Source of the DNA: Ahrensia sp.
GTDB lineage: Bacteria; Pseudomonadota; Alphaproteobacteria; Rhizobiales; Rhizobiaceae
Length of the DNA: 64,000 nucleotides
Reading direction: 5' to 3'
NCBI GenBank assembly: GCA_002698425.1
Contig: NZXU01000090.1
Span: 1 to 64,000, forward strand
Shown here: positions 1 to 10,349 of the stretch, piece after piece
Layout: the number at the start of each line of letters is the position of its first letter
How positions within the stretch are numbered: the first letter of the stretch is position 1
Made by a program: the position numbers and the translations under genes
Notes under the pieces: generated by a model
The model's input: only the letters and a program-made list of their open reading frames with translations
Databases searched by the model: none
What the model was told of the DNA's origin: nothing

Positions 1-149
1 ACCGTGACGTCCTGCGTCGAGCCATCCTCGCGATAGCGCGTCGCCCGGGGGAACTGACCCGCATGGCGCTCAAGATCCGCAAACACACGGTAATTGCCGT
101 CATCATGCAACGATGAAAGACGGTCCGCGAAGAACTGCTCGTAATCCAA
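1..149 (-). CDS. hemA: 5-aminolevulinate synthase, N-terminal part only
   Basis: The reading frame runs off the left edge, so only about the first 49 residues are present. They begin MDYEQFF and continue through YRVFADLERHAG and FPRATRY, which is the characteristic start of alphaproteobacterial ALA synthase, the PLP enzyme that condenses glycine and succinyl-CoA in the first step of tetrapyrrole synthesis. The start is a TTG at 149..147, seven bases after a GGAGG; no in-frame ATG or GTG lies closer to the family start. It is divergent from cysG, and an FNR-type box lies between the two genes. The catalytic lysine region is outside the window. Confidence 0.9.
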   Translation of the reverse strand, partial: MDYEQFFADRLSSLHDDGNYRVFADLERHAGQFPRATRYREDGSTQDVT

Positions 150-279
150 ACCTGTGCCTCCCTTTGGCTGGTTGGCGTGACCGAGGACGATTGATTTAAC
201 GGTCATATAGCGGCTGCTCCCGGAGTTTGGAATGACTCAAAACAACGTTTTGAACCTAGTTCCGGCCTCTCCCGACGCA

Positions 280-293
280 TTGACCCTGATCAA
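280..293. promoter_or_regulatory. FNR/FixK-type binding site
   Basis: TTGAC-CCTG-ATCAA matches the TTGAT-N4-ATCAA palindrome of FNR/FnrL/FixK regulators with one change. It sits midway between the divergent starts of hemA (149) and cysG (417). FnrL control of hemA is established in other alphaproteobacteria; whether the sulfur operon also responds is inference. Confidence 0.6.
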
Positions 294-416
294 GCACCAC
301 CAACCTCACATAAAAAGAAACAGATTTCTCGCACCTTTTGAAGATTTGGAATGGTCGTCCTCGTGCGCCAATTTGCCGCCGCCTATGTTCGGGGCCACAC
401 TGAAACGAGGCCCGCA

Positions 417-1829
417 ATGCGTCATTTTCCGATTTTCCTCGATCTCACCGGACGGCGAATCGTCGTTTCCGGAGCGGGAGAATGCGCCGTTTCGAAGCTG
501 CGGCTGCTGTTGAAAACCGATGCGGATATCGCGGTCTTCGGCGCTGCGCCGGTCGCGCAGATCCAGAGCTGGGCAGCGGAAGGCCGTATCGATCTGGTCG
601 AACGCGACCTTGAGGGCGGCGACGCCGACGGCGCGTCGCTGCTCTATGCGGCGAACGAGGATGACGAACAGGACGCCCGCGCGGCCGCCATCGGCCGCGA
701 AGCCGGCGCTCTGGTCAACATCGTCGACGATCTCGATCGTTCGCAGTTCATCACGCCGGCGATCGTCGACCGCGATCCTGTGACCGTCGCCATCGGCACG
801 GAAGGCGCCGCGCCGGTGCTGGCCCGCAAGATCAAGGCGGAGCTGGAAGAGCGCCTGCCCGCCTCGCTCGGACGGCTGGCCCGCATCGGCCAGGCCTTTC
901 GCGACCGCGCCGCGATGATCGCGCCGGGCCGCGGCCGCCGGGACTTCTGGTCGCGCTATTATTCCGGCGAAGGCGACGCCGCGCTGAAACAGGGCGGCGG
1001 AGCGGGCGCGCGCGCAAGGCTGGAAGAGCTCCTGACCGACGCGATCGAGACGCGGCCGCGCCAGGGCCATGTCGCGCTGATCGGCGCGGGTCCGGGCGAC
1101 CCGGATCTGCTGACCGTCAAGGCGCGCCGGCTGATCCACGAGGCCGATGTCGTTTTGCATGACCGTCTGGTGCCGCAGGCGATCATCGAGTTGGCCCGTC
1201 GCGAAGCGCTGATCATCGAGACCGGCAAGACCGGATACGGCCCGTCCTGGAAGCAGGAAGACATCAATGCGCTGCTGGTCGAACACGGATTGCAGGGCGC
1301 GCAGGTGGCGCGTCTGAAATCCGGCGATCCGGCGATCTTCGGCCGCCTCGACGAGGAGCTGGACGCGCTGGACGAAGCCGGCATCTCCTGGGAGATCGTT
1401 CCGGGCATCACCTCGGCCTCGGCCGCCGCCGCCTCCTCCGGCCTGTCGCTGACGCGGCGGGGCCGCAATTCTTCCGTTCGCTTCCTGACGGCGCGCGAAG
1501 TGGAAGGCTTCGCCGAGCATGAGTGGCGCGACCTCGCCAAACCCGGCGCGGGCGCGGCGATCTATATGGGCGTTCGCGCCGCAAGCTTCCTGCGCGGACG
1601 GCTGATGATGCATGGCGCAAAGCCCGACACGCCCGTGACGGTGGTCGAGAATGCCTCCCGCGTCGACCAGAAAACCATTGCAACGACCTTGCTCGCCCTG
1701 CCCGAGGCGATCGCCGACGCCGGCGTCACGGGCCCGGCGGTGATGCTCTACGGCATGACGCCGCGCAAGGCCGCCACGGCGGTTCAGGCCGTTGCCGATC
1801 AGATTCACGAACACGCCGGAGTGCTTTGA
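417..1829 (+). CDS. cysG: Siroheme synthase (multifunctional CysG)
   Basis: A 470-residue protein with the full CysG architecture. The N-terminal precorrin-2 dehydrogenase/ferrochelatase part has the glycine-rich SGAGECAVSKLRLLL motif near residue 20. The C-terminal uroporphyrinogen-III methyltransferase part begins around residue 218 with VALIGAGPGDPDLLTVKA and continues with the typical HDRLV segment. Together they convert uroporphyrinogen III to siroheme, the prosthetic group of the sulfite reductase encoded by cysI downstream. The ATG at 417 was chosen because MRHFPIFLDL aligns with the family start; the upstream extension of the frame has no CysG-like sequence. It is the first gene of the cys operon, one base before the next gene. 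Confidence 0.95.
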   Translation: MRHFPIFLDLTGRRIVVSGAGECAVSKLRLLLKTDADIAVFGAAPVAQIQSWAAEGRIDLVERDLEGGDADGASLLYAANEDDEQDARAAAIGREAGALVNIVDDLDRSQFITPAIVDRDPVTVAIGTEGAAPVLARKIKAELEERLPASLGRLARIGQAFRDRAAMIAPGRGRRDFWSRYYSGEGDAALKQGGGAGARARLEELLTDAIETRPRQGHVALIGAGPGDPDLLTVKARRLIHEADVVLHDRLVPQAIIELARREALIIETGKTGYGPSWKQEDINALLVEHGLQGAQVARLKSGDPAIFGRLDEELDALDEAGISWEIVPGITSASAAAASSGLSLTRRGRNSSVRFLTAREVEGFAEHEWRDLAKPGAGAAIYMGVRAASFLRGRLMMHGAKPDTPVTVVENASRVDQKTIATTLLALPEAIADAGVTGPAVMLYGMTPRKAATAVQAVADQIHEHAGVL

Positions 1830-1830
1830 T

Positions 1831-2133
1831 ATGGCTCGCGAATACAGACCGCGCATCGTCACCGCCAACGACCTTTTCGAAGGCGATGCCGTCTACTTCA
1901 CCGCGTCGCATGGCTGGTCGCGCGAGCATGGAGAGGCCGTCGTCGCCTTTTCGGCGGACGCCGCCGACACCCTGCTCGAAGCGGCAGCAAAACAGCAGGA
2001 CCGGATCGTCGGCGCATATCTCGCCGAGGTCGAGATGGGCCCCGATCACCGGCCGCAACCGGTCCATTTCCGCGAGGCGTTCCGCACGCGCGGGCCGTCA
2101 AACTACTTTCATGGAAAACAGGCACAGGCCTGA
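1831..2133 (+). CDS. DUF2849 family protein of the cys operon
   Basis: A 100-residue soluble protein beginning MAREYRPRIVTANDLFEG, with a conserved EGDAVYFT segment. It belongs to the DUF2849 family, which in alphaproteobacteria is normally found between cysG and cysI, exactly as here. It follows the cysG stop by a single base, so translation is probably coupled. No catalytic motif is visible and the molecular role is unknown; the constant position argues for an accessory role in sulfite or nitrite reduction. Confidence 0.85.
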   Translation: MAREYRPRIVTANDLFEGDAVYFTASHGWSREHGEAVVAFSADAADTLLEAAAKQQDRIVGAYLAEVEMGPDHRPQPVHFREAFRTRGPSNYFHGKQAQA

Positions 2134-2151
2134 TAACGGGATTCGCGACTC

Positions 2152-3811
<1,660 letters not shown>

Positions 3812-3822
<11 letters not shown>

Positions 3823-4549
3823 ACGTATCCTGCCCGAAGGCGCCGACAACGGCATGCAGGCGCGCTATGCCCATACGCGCGGCGTGCTGGAAAAGGCGCT
3901 TGTCGACAAGGAACATGGCGAGATCGCCGTCGTCTCCTCCTTCGGGGCCGAATCCGCCGTGCTGCTGCAGCTCGTCGCCGAGGCCAATCCGGCCACGCCG
4001 GTGATCTTCATCGACACGCGCATGCTGTTTGCCGAGACGCTGGACTACAAGGACGAGTTGGTGCGCCATCTCGGCCTGACCGACGTGCGCACCGTTGCGC
4101 CGGACGGCACGGTGATCCGCGAGACCGACCCGTTCGGCCGGCTGCACCTGACCAACACGGATGCCTGCTGCGGCTTCCGCAAGACGCATGTGCTGCGCGA
4201 CGCGCTGGCGGGTTTCGACGGGTGGATCACCGGACGCAAGCGTTTCCAGGCGGCGACGCGCCATAATGTCGGGCTTTACGAGCCGGCTTCCGACGGCAAG
4301 CTGAAGATCAACCCGCTCGCCTACTGGTCGAAACAGGACATCGACGCGCATTTCGTCGCGTTTGACCTGCCTCAACACCCGCTGGTCGAGCATGGCTATC
4401 TTTCGATCGGCTGCGCCGCCTGCACGAGCCCCGTCCATGACGGCGAGGATATTCGCGCTGGACGCTGGCGCGGGTCCGACAAGACCGAGTGCGGAATCCA
4501 CTTCGAGAACGGCAAGCTGGTGCGCGGCGCCGCAGCCGCGGGAGAATGA
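3812..4549 (+). CDS. cysH: Assimilatory adenylyl-sulfate (APS) reductase, CysH family
   Basis: A 245-residue PAPS/APS reductase-family protein with the nucleotide-binding SSFGAESAVLL segment (residue 42 onward) and the C-terminal catalytic ECGIH (Cys227). It carries the extra CC pair (119-120) and CxxC (201-204) that bind a 4Fe-4S cluster in enzymes using APS rather than PAPS, so the plant/rhizobial type reaction APS to sulfite is expected. GTG at 3812 is preceded by AAGGA at suitable spacing and overlaps the cysI stop; a GTG at 3794 and an ATG at 3854 are alternatives. The stop overlaps an ATG just before the following gene. Confidence 0.9.
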
Positions 4550-4551
4550 AG

Positions 4552-4992
4552 ATGAGCATTATCGTCACCGACGCCGGTTTCGGCGAAGACACGCTGGGCG
4601 GACGCCTGCGGATGCTGGATCTCGACGCGTTGCGCGCGGCGGACCGTTGCGACCTGCCGGGGGAATTCGCGCTGTCGCTGGCCAATACCGCGGAAGCGGA
4701 TGAAATCGCGCCGTTCTTCGCATGGATCCGGCTGATCGCCATCGACTTCCCGTCCTTTGCCGACGGGCGCGGCTTCTCGCTGGCGAAGCGCCTGCGCGAG
4801 GCGGGCTATCGCGGAACGCTGCGAGCGACCGGTCATGTGATCGCCGACCAGTATCGCAATGCCCGCCGCGTCGGCTTCGACGAGGTCGAGATTTCCGAGG
4901 ATCTCGCCGCCCGCCAGCCGGAGCGCCAGTGGCTTGCGCGCATTGGCTGGCAGGACAATTTCTACCAAAAGCGTTTGCGAGCGGTTGCCTGA
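4552..4992 (+). CDS. DUF934 domain protein of the cys operon
   Basis: A 146-residue protein containing the DUF934 signature region (AIDFPSFADGRGFSLAKRLR, then GTLRATGHVIADQY and RVGFDEVEI). This family sits downstream of cysH/cysI in many proteobacteria and is often described as a putative partner of assimilatory sulfite reductase; its activity is not known. ATG 4552 was preferred over ATG 4546 because the GGAG at 4541 is seven bases from the former and only one from the latter. Confidence 0.88.
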   Translation: MSIIVTDAGFGEDTLGGRLRMLDLDALRAADRCDLPGEFALSLANTAEADEIAPFFAWIRLIAIDFPSFADGRGFSLAKRLREAGYRGTLRATGHVIADQYRNARRVGFDEVEISEDLAARQPERQWLARIGWQDNFYQKRLRAVA

Positions 4993-5016
4993 GCGGTCTA
5001 ATAGGATAATTCGAAT

Positions 5017-5871
5017 ATGAACGACCTGACCTCAATCAAAGAGTCCGGAACACCGTTGAATATCGCCACTCCCCTGCCGGACGGCCAGACCGTCACCGAC
5101 GTCAAGCACTGGACCGACAAGCTGTTCTCCTTCCGCCTGACCCGCCCGCAAAGCCTCCGATTCCGCTCCGGCGAGTTCGTGATGATCGGGCTGATGGGCG
5201 AGCCGGTCGGCGACAAGCCGGCCAAGCCGATCCTGCGCGCCTATTCGATCGCATCGCCTTCCTGGGACGAGGAACTGGAATTCTATTCCATCGCCGTTCC
5301 CGACGGTCCGCTGACGTCGAAGCTCGTCCACATCAAGCCGGGCGACCAGGTGATCCTGAAGACCAAGGCGACCGGTACGCTGGTGGTCGACGCACTGCTG
5401 CCGGGCAAGCGGCTCTACATGATCGCGACGGGCACCGGCATCGCGCCCTTCGCCTCGCTGATCCGCGATCCGGAAGTCTACGAGAAATTCGACCATGTGA
5501 TCCTGACGCATACCTGCCGGCAGGCCGCCGAGCTGGATTACGGCCGCGAGCTGGTCGAGGGTCTCGTCAACGATCCGCTGATCGGCGAGATGGTGGACGG
5601 CAAGCTGCTCTACTACCCGACCACGACGCGCGAAGAGACGGCCAACATGGGCCGCATCACCGACAAGATCCGCTCGGGAGAACTGTTCTCCGATCTCGGC
5701 GTGCCGGCATGGGACAAGGAAACCGACCGGGTGATGATCTGCGGCTCGATGGGGCTGAACCTCGAGATCAAGGAATTGTGCGAAGCCGCCGGCATGGAAG
5801 AAGGCGCCAATTCGCAGCCGGGTCACTTCGTGCTGGAAAAGAGCTTCGTCGGCGAAGGCGGGGTTTTATAG
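5017..5871 (+). CDS. fpr: Ferredoxin-NADP(+) reductase
   Basis: A 284-residue FAD/NADP oxidoreductase. RAYSIASP is the flavin-binding RxYS motif and MIATGTGIAPFASLIRD is the NADP-binding GTGIAP segment; the C-terminal region MICGSMG is also typical. It transfers electrons between NADPH and ferredoxin or flavodoxin. Lying 24 bases after the DUF934 gene on the same strand, it is well placed to feed electrons to the sulfite reductase, although fpr in related bacteria is also linked to oxidative stress. It is the last gene of the rightward cluster and converges with the gene at 5881. Confidence 0.93.
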   Translation: MNDLTSIKESGTPLNIATPLPDGQTVTDVKHWTDKLFSFRLTRPQSLRFRSGEFVMIGLMGEPVGDKPAKPILRAYSIASPSWDEELEFYSIAVPDGPLTSKLVHIKPGDQVILKTKATGTLVVDALLPGKRLYMIATGTGIAPFASLIRDPEVYEKFDHVILTHTCRQAAELDYGRELVEGLVNDPLIGEMVDGKLLYYPTTTREETANMGRITDKIRSGELFSDLGVPAWDKETDRVMICGSMGLNLEIKELCEAAGMEEGANSQPGHFVLEKSFVGEGGVL

Positions 5872-5880
5872 GCTGCGCTG

Positions 5881-6339
5881 TCAGAAGCACGGATTGATCG
5901 TCGGAACGCGATCCACCGCGAGCAGCGTGTCGGGCAATTCGCGCAGTTTTTCCAGTGGCGTGTCCACCTTGAAGGCTTCGTAGACCGCGATGATATTGCC
6001 GCCCGCGGCCTGACATCGCGGTTCTTCCAGCGCACCGCGCTGGCCGACTTCCGAATGACGCTGATGGAAGGCCGCGAGTGTTTCCAGCGTCGCGTCGGGA
6101 TGGTTGCGCAACACGAAACCATCCATCTTGGCAATCACCTCCTCCATTACCGCGATGCGCTCGCTGTCGCGCTCGGGGAAGCATGTCTTCGCCGCGGCCA
6201 GCATGGAGATAAATGTCAGGTGAATGCAAAGGATGCTGTTGCCTTTTTCCTCGCTGTCTTGCGCATGCGACGGCGCCGAGAATGCGCAAAGGAAGGCCAA
6301 CGCTAACGGGACATTCTATCCCGCCCTGAAAAAGCGCAT
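5881..6339 (-). pseudogene. Small secreted protein gene with an amber codon in the signal peptide
   Basis: The mature region (from about AQDSEEKG to the C-terminus TINPCF) is an uninterrupted frame of about 125 residues with three cysteines, of no family I recognise. The natural start is ATG 6339, eight bases after AGGAG, and encodes MRFFRAG; codon 8 is TAG (6318..6316), and the same frame then reads NVPLALAFLCAFSAPSHAQ, a normal signal-peptide core with an AxA-type cleavage site. The stop therefore splits the signal peptide. A TTG at 6300 could restart translation, giving a very short signal sequence. It may be a recent nonsense mutation, a sequencing error or a gene using the TTG. Confidence 0.6.
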
Positions 6340-6459
6340 GTTCCTTGCTCCTGTCGACATGCCGGTCCGATAAAAGCATCAGGTCGCAAAGGTTTTACTG
6401 CGACGACCGCTCAAATTTTAGCGCGTGTGCGCATCAAGGGTCCCTCGAAGCAACATCCC

Positions 6460-7203
6460 TTAATCGGATGGCGACTTGCCAGACCGCTGGTCAATGACCA
6501 GCCGCAGCTGACCGTCCGCCATTCCGGCGGCGTATACCATCGTGTTCGATCCGCCGGGAAGCGCCAGCGGCGTCTCCGCCATAACGAGATCGCTGCCGTC
6601 CGGTTTCACCTCAATTGAGCCGGACTTATCAGTCGTACGGAACGGGCCGGTTGCGCCGCCATAGGATGCGACGCCGACGGGATGTACGCCGTCTCCCGTC
6701 TTGATCTCGGCCTCAAGGGCCACGGTGCCAACGCTAAAATTCGCCATCCGTACCGTTGCCGGGTCGTCGGGCTTATGGGGCGTCATCGTTGTCATGCGAT
6801 GCGAGACGCGGAAGCCGTTCACCGCGCGGATTTCGAGACCGCCGAGAAACCGCTTTGCGCGCGCAAAGAAGGTCGGCTCGTCCTTCGCGGAGGACAGACC
6901 GTAGATCGCCAGCCCGTAGTCGTGGCCGGGCGCGATCCCGTAGCTGAAAGGCCCGGTCTTGCCGCCGGCGTGCGTGACGGTTAAGCGGTAGACGGCCGGC
7001 GCAAGGTCCAGCGTGTCGGACATGTCGTCCGCGTCGATATCGAGAGACCGGCAATCTCCCGATGTCTCGGCGCACAGTTCCACGCCGATATGCGGCGAAC
7101 CATCGACCAGATTGATCAGGCGAAGATGCGCCGGTTCGTTGCCAGACGCTCCGAGCAAGGCAGGCAGGCACAGCGCGCAGAAGGCAAGTCGCAAGCGCCC
7201 CAT
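6460..7203 (-). CDS. Secreted DUF4397-like protein
   Basis: About 247 residues with an N-terminal signal peptide (RLRLAFCALCLPALLGASG). The segment AHLRLINLVDGSPHIGVEL followed by YRLTVTHAGG resembles the Ig-like DUF4397 domain found in exported proteins. No catalytic residues are visible. The ATG at 7203 overlaps the stop codon of the upstream permease (TGATG), so the two are co-translated; a GTG one codon earlier is an alternative. The role is unknown; an extracytoplasmic partner of the permease is possible. Confidence 0.65.
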   Translation of the reverse strand: MGRLRLAFCALCLPALLGASGNEPAHLRLINLVDGSPHIGVELCAETSGDCRSLDIDADDMSDTLDLAPAVYRLTVTHAGGKTGPFSYGIAPGHDYGLAIYGLSSAKDEPTFFARAKRFLGGLEIRAVNGFRVSHRMTTMTPHKPDDPATVRMANFSVGTVALEAEIKTGDGVHPVGVASYGGATGPFRTTDKSGSIEVKPDGSDLVMAETPLALPGGSNTMVYAAGMADGQLRLVIDQRSGKSPSD

Positions 7204-8480
7204 CACTCGCCGCCCTCTGTTTGCACGCGCGCCAGGATTGCTGGCCTGGCGACGAAGACGAAGACACTGAGCCCAGCGAGGACGGCCAGCGGTACCGGCG
7301 CATTGACCGCAAGGCGCGCGACCAGGACGAACCCGACGACGAAAGACATCACGACGGCAATGGCGGGGATCCAGCGCCAGGTCTCCATCTCGCGCCAGGC
7401 GATGATGTTGACCACCATGAAAGTGACGAGGAAGACGAGGCTCGCCGCCTCCACCAGCGAAGACAGTGAACCGATTAGGGCAAGAAAGGTCGCCATCGCG
7501 CCGATCAGCACGACCGGCCGGTCCGGCACGCCGAAGCGGTTTTCGTGCTCGAACCAGCTCGGCAGCATGCCGTAATCGGCAATGCGCTCGGCGAGCTTGG
7601 CGGTCGAGTAGAGCGTCGAGTTGATCGCCGCCGCGGTGGCGAAGGCGGCGGCGATCGTCATGCCCACCAGTCCGGCGGTACCGGCCGCGTTCCTCGCGGC
7701 GACAGACAAGGCGATTTCCTTTTGCTCGACCACGGTCAAAGCGCCGGCCAACATGGTCGCGCCGAGCGCCACAGCGATATAGACGAAGACGACGAAGATC
7801 GCCGCCGAGACGAGGACCGGCACGAAAGTCTTCCGCGGGTTGGCGATCTGATCGTATTCGTAGGTGAGCAGTTGGAAGCCCTCATAGGAGACGAAGATCG
7901 CGGCTGCGCCGACAATGGAGGCCCATGGCGCGCGCGGCTCGATGCCCGAAACGAGTTCGACACCGTTCCAATGGCTCAATCCCCAGACGGCGAGGATGAC
8001 GAGGATCGCGAGATTGCCGGTCACGATGACAACCTCGACCGAGGTCATCTTGCCGACGCCGAGAAGATTGAGCCCGATCAGGGCGACACCGATCAGGATG
8101 GCGAGCGCTCGGATCATCCATTCGCCGCCCGCGAAGGCATAGGCCACGTAGTGGCCGAAGGCATAGGCGTAAACCGATATAGTCAGCGTATAGCCGATGA
8201 TCAGCAGCCATGAGAGGCTACCGGCGAGCTTGCGCCGATCCATATCCTCGAGGAATTCGAAGGCGCCGCCGGACTTTCCGTATTTGTTGGAGAGGCGCGC
8301 ATAGCTCCATGCGGAAATCACGGCGATGACGCCGGAGATCGCGAAGCTGAGCCAGGCCCACTGCGCGGCGACCGAGATGACGACGCCGAGCGCGATATAG
8401 ATACCGCCCCCGACCATGCCGCCGGCCGCCAGCGCCCAGACCCGCACGGGGCCGAGTTTCGAATCCGAATTGCCGCTCAT
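7203..8480 (-). CDS. APC-family amino acid permease
   Basis: A 425-residue polytopic membrane protein with about 12 hydrophobic segments. The first segment contains the GGMVGGGIYIALG sequence typical of APC-superfamily transporters, followed by SFAISGVIAVISAWSYARLS and the conserved SYEGFQLLTYEYDQIANP motif. It most likely imports amino acids or related amines by cation symport; the substrate cannot be read from sequence. It begins 56 bases after sthA on the same strand and overlaps the following secreted-protein gene. Confidence 0.85.
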   Translation of the reverse strand: MSGNSDSKLGPVRVWALAAGGMVGGGIYIALGVVISVAAQWAWLSFAISGVIAVISAWSYARLSNKYGKSGGAFEFLEDMDRRKLAGSLSWLLIIGYTLTISVYAYAFGHYVAYAFAGGEWMIRALAILIGVALIGLNLLGVGKMTSVEVVIVTGNLAILVILAVWGLSHWNGVELVSGIEPRAPWASIVGAAAIFVSYEGFQLLTYEYDQIANPRKTFVPVLVSAAIFVVFVYIAVALGATMLAGALTVVEQKEIALSVAARNAAGTAGLVGMTIAAAFATAAAINSTLYSTAKLAERIADYGMLPSWFEHENRFGVPDRPVVLIGAMATFLALIGSLSSLVEAASLVFLVTFMVVNIIAWREMETWRWIPAIAVVMSFVVGFVLVARLAVNAPVPLAVLAGLSVFVFVARPAILARVQTEGGE

Positions 8481-8536
8481 TGCGCAAGCTTAACACGATG
8501 CGACCGGGTTGGTTCCCGATACACGGCGAGAAAGGG

Positions 8537-9958
8537 TCACCCGTCCTTCACCTGCGCCACCGGCACGCCGGCGCCCATGCGGTTCCAGGCGTCGAGGGCG
8601 GCGATCTTGTAGGCTTCGGCGAGCGTCGGATAGTTGAACGTGTTCTCGACGAAATAGTCGAGCGTGCCTTTCAGGTTGAGTACGGCCTGTCCGATATGGA
8701 TCAGCTCGGTCGCGCCCTCGCCGACGATGTGGCAGCCGAGCAGGCGGCGGGTCTTCAGCGAGAACAGCATTTTCAACAGGCCCCGGTCGAGGCCCATGAT
8801 GTGGCCGCGGGAGGTTTCGCGGAACCGGGCGATGCCGCTTTCATAGGGAATGCCGCGCTCGATGACCTCCTCCTCGGTCATGCCGACGGTGGAGATCTCC
8901 GGCACGGCGTAGATGCCATAGGGGAAGAATTCCGGCGGCTCATGCGCGGCGACGCCGAGCGCATGGCAGGCCGCGATGCGGCCCTGCTCCATCGAGGTGG
9001 AGGCGAGGCTCGGAAAACCGATGACGTCGCCGGCGGCGTAGATATGCGGAACGGAGGTCTGCAACGTCTCGGAATCGACCTTGAGACGGCCCCGATGGTC
9101 GACCTCCAGCCCGCAGGCTTCGAGGCCGAGCGTCCCGGTGGCGCCCATGCGGCCGGCGGCGAAAAGCAGCATTTCGGACCGGACCTTGCGCCCTCCCTCC
9201 AAAGTTACCTCGCAGCCGCGTTCTGTGCGCGTGACGGTCTCGACCTTCTTGCCGAACCGCAACGCCATGCCGCGGTCGCGGAGCTGGTAGGTGAAATCCT
9301 CCATGAGTTCGTGATCGATGAAATCGAGCATGGAGTCGCGCGGCTCGATCAGCGTCACATTGACATCGAGGGCGGAGAAGATCGTCGCATATTCGACGCC
9401 GATGACGCCGGCGCCGATCACGGCGATGGAGCGGGGCAGGTCCGGCAGTTCGAGGATCTCGTCGCTGTCGAAGACGGAGACGCCGCCGTCGAAGGGGATG
9501 TAGTCCGGCCGGAAAGGGATGGTGCCGACCGCGATCAGGTAACTGTCCGCGCTGACGGTGAAGGTCTCGCCCTCCTCACCCTCGACCTCGATCGTGTGCG
9601 GATCGGTGAAGCGAGCCGTTCCGCGCAGGGTCGAGACCTGGTTGCGGGCGAACTGGTGCTCGAGCACCTCGACCTCATGCGACAGGGTGAGGTGCAGGCG
9701 GCGGCGCAGATCTTCGGCGGTGATGTCCTGCTTGACCCGGTAGGAACGGCCGTAGAAGCCGCGCTCGCGCCAGCCGGACAGGTTGAGCGCCGTCTCGCGC
9801 AGCGTCTTGGACGGGATCGTGCCGGTATGCACCGAGACGCCGCCGACACGTCGGCCGCGCTCGACAACCAGCACGTCTTTTCCCAGTTTGGCGGCCTGAA
9901 TGGCGGCGCGGCGGCCGGCGGGTCCGCTGCCGATGACGATAATGTCGTAATGGTCCAC
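8537..9958 (-). CDS. sthA: Si-specific (soluble) NAD(P) transhydrogenase
   Basis: A 473-residue flavoprotein of the pyridine nucleotide-disulfide reductase fold: N-terminal FAD site IIVIGSGPAGRRAA, central NAD(P) site IAVIGAGVIGVEYATIF and FAD-binding AAGDVIGFPSLAS. The usual redox pair C-x4-C before IPSK is absent (VSVHTGTIPSK), which is diagnostic for SthA rather than lipoamide or mercuric reductases. It interconverts NADPH and NADH in the cytoplasm. The start is GTG 9958..9956 with a GGGGAAG upstream. Confidence 0.93.
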   Translation of the reverse strand: MDHYDIIVIGSGPAGRRAAIQAAKLGKDVLVVERGRRVGGVSVHTGTIPSKTLRETALNLSGWRERGFYGRSYRVKQDITAEDLRRRLHLTLSHEVEVLEHQFARNQVSTLRGTARFTDPHTIEVEGEEGETFTVSADSYLIAVGTIPFRPDYIPFDGGVSVFDSDEILELPDLPRSIAVIGAGVIGVEYATIFSALDVNVTLIEPRDSMLDFIDHELMEDFTYQLRDRGMALRFGKKVETVTRTERGCEVTLEGGRKVRSEMLLFAAGRMGATGTLGLEACGLEVDHRGRLKVDSETLQTSVPHIYAAGDVIGFPSLASTSMEQGRIAACHALGVAAHEPPEFFPYGIYAVPEISTVGMTEEEVIERGIPYESGIARFRETSRGHIMGLDRGLLKMLFSLKTRRLLGCHIVGEGATELIHIGQAVLNLKGTLDYFVENTFNYPTLAEAYKIAALDAWNRMGAGVPVAQVKDG

Positions 9959-10349
9959 GCGACTTCCCCTCGCTACGTGGGCCTCCTCCCGACCGACACT
10001 ATCGGCCAGAGCGACCGGAAAAATCCAGTCCCTCTCCGCAATTCGCTTGCCATAAAGGTTCCGCGGAAGAAATGCCCCTGATTTGAATCACTTGCGCGGC
10101 CATGCCGCGAAATCGATTCCGGCTGTTCACAAGGCGATTCAAGCAGCTTGCGGGGCGCATGGACAGCGTGACACCGCCATGTTTTGCCGCCATGGCGACG
10201 TCCGCTCTTCGCCGGTCGATCGGCGAACCCATGCCGGCGTCGCCGCGACTACAATCGAAAGGGCCGGGCGTTTCGTGCGGCTGGCGAGCGGCGGCAGGCT
10301 GGCGGATGACGGCCTCAACCTGCGCGCCGCCGTCAAGGCGCTGCAGCCG
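9959..10349. other. Intergenic region between sthA and the ABC efflux operon
   Basis: About 390 bases downstream of the adaptor gene at 10350 and upstream of sthA. Short frames exist on both strands but none has a convincing ribosome site or recognisable product. The sthA promoter must lie near the left end; I see no strong terminator or palindrome. Confidence 0.4.

Noticed and set aside
232..513. Short plus-strand frame with a fair ribosome site between hemA and cysG
   Set aside because: It overlaps the start of cysG by almost 100 bases, resembles no protein and contains the FNR-type box, so it is more likely leader DNA.
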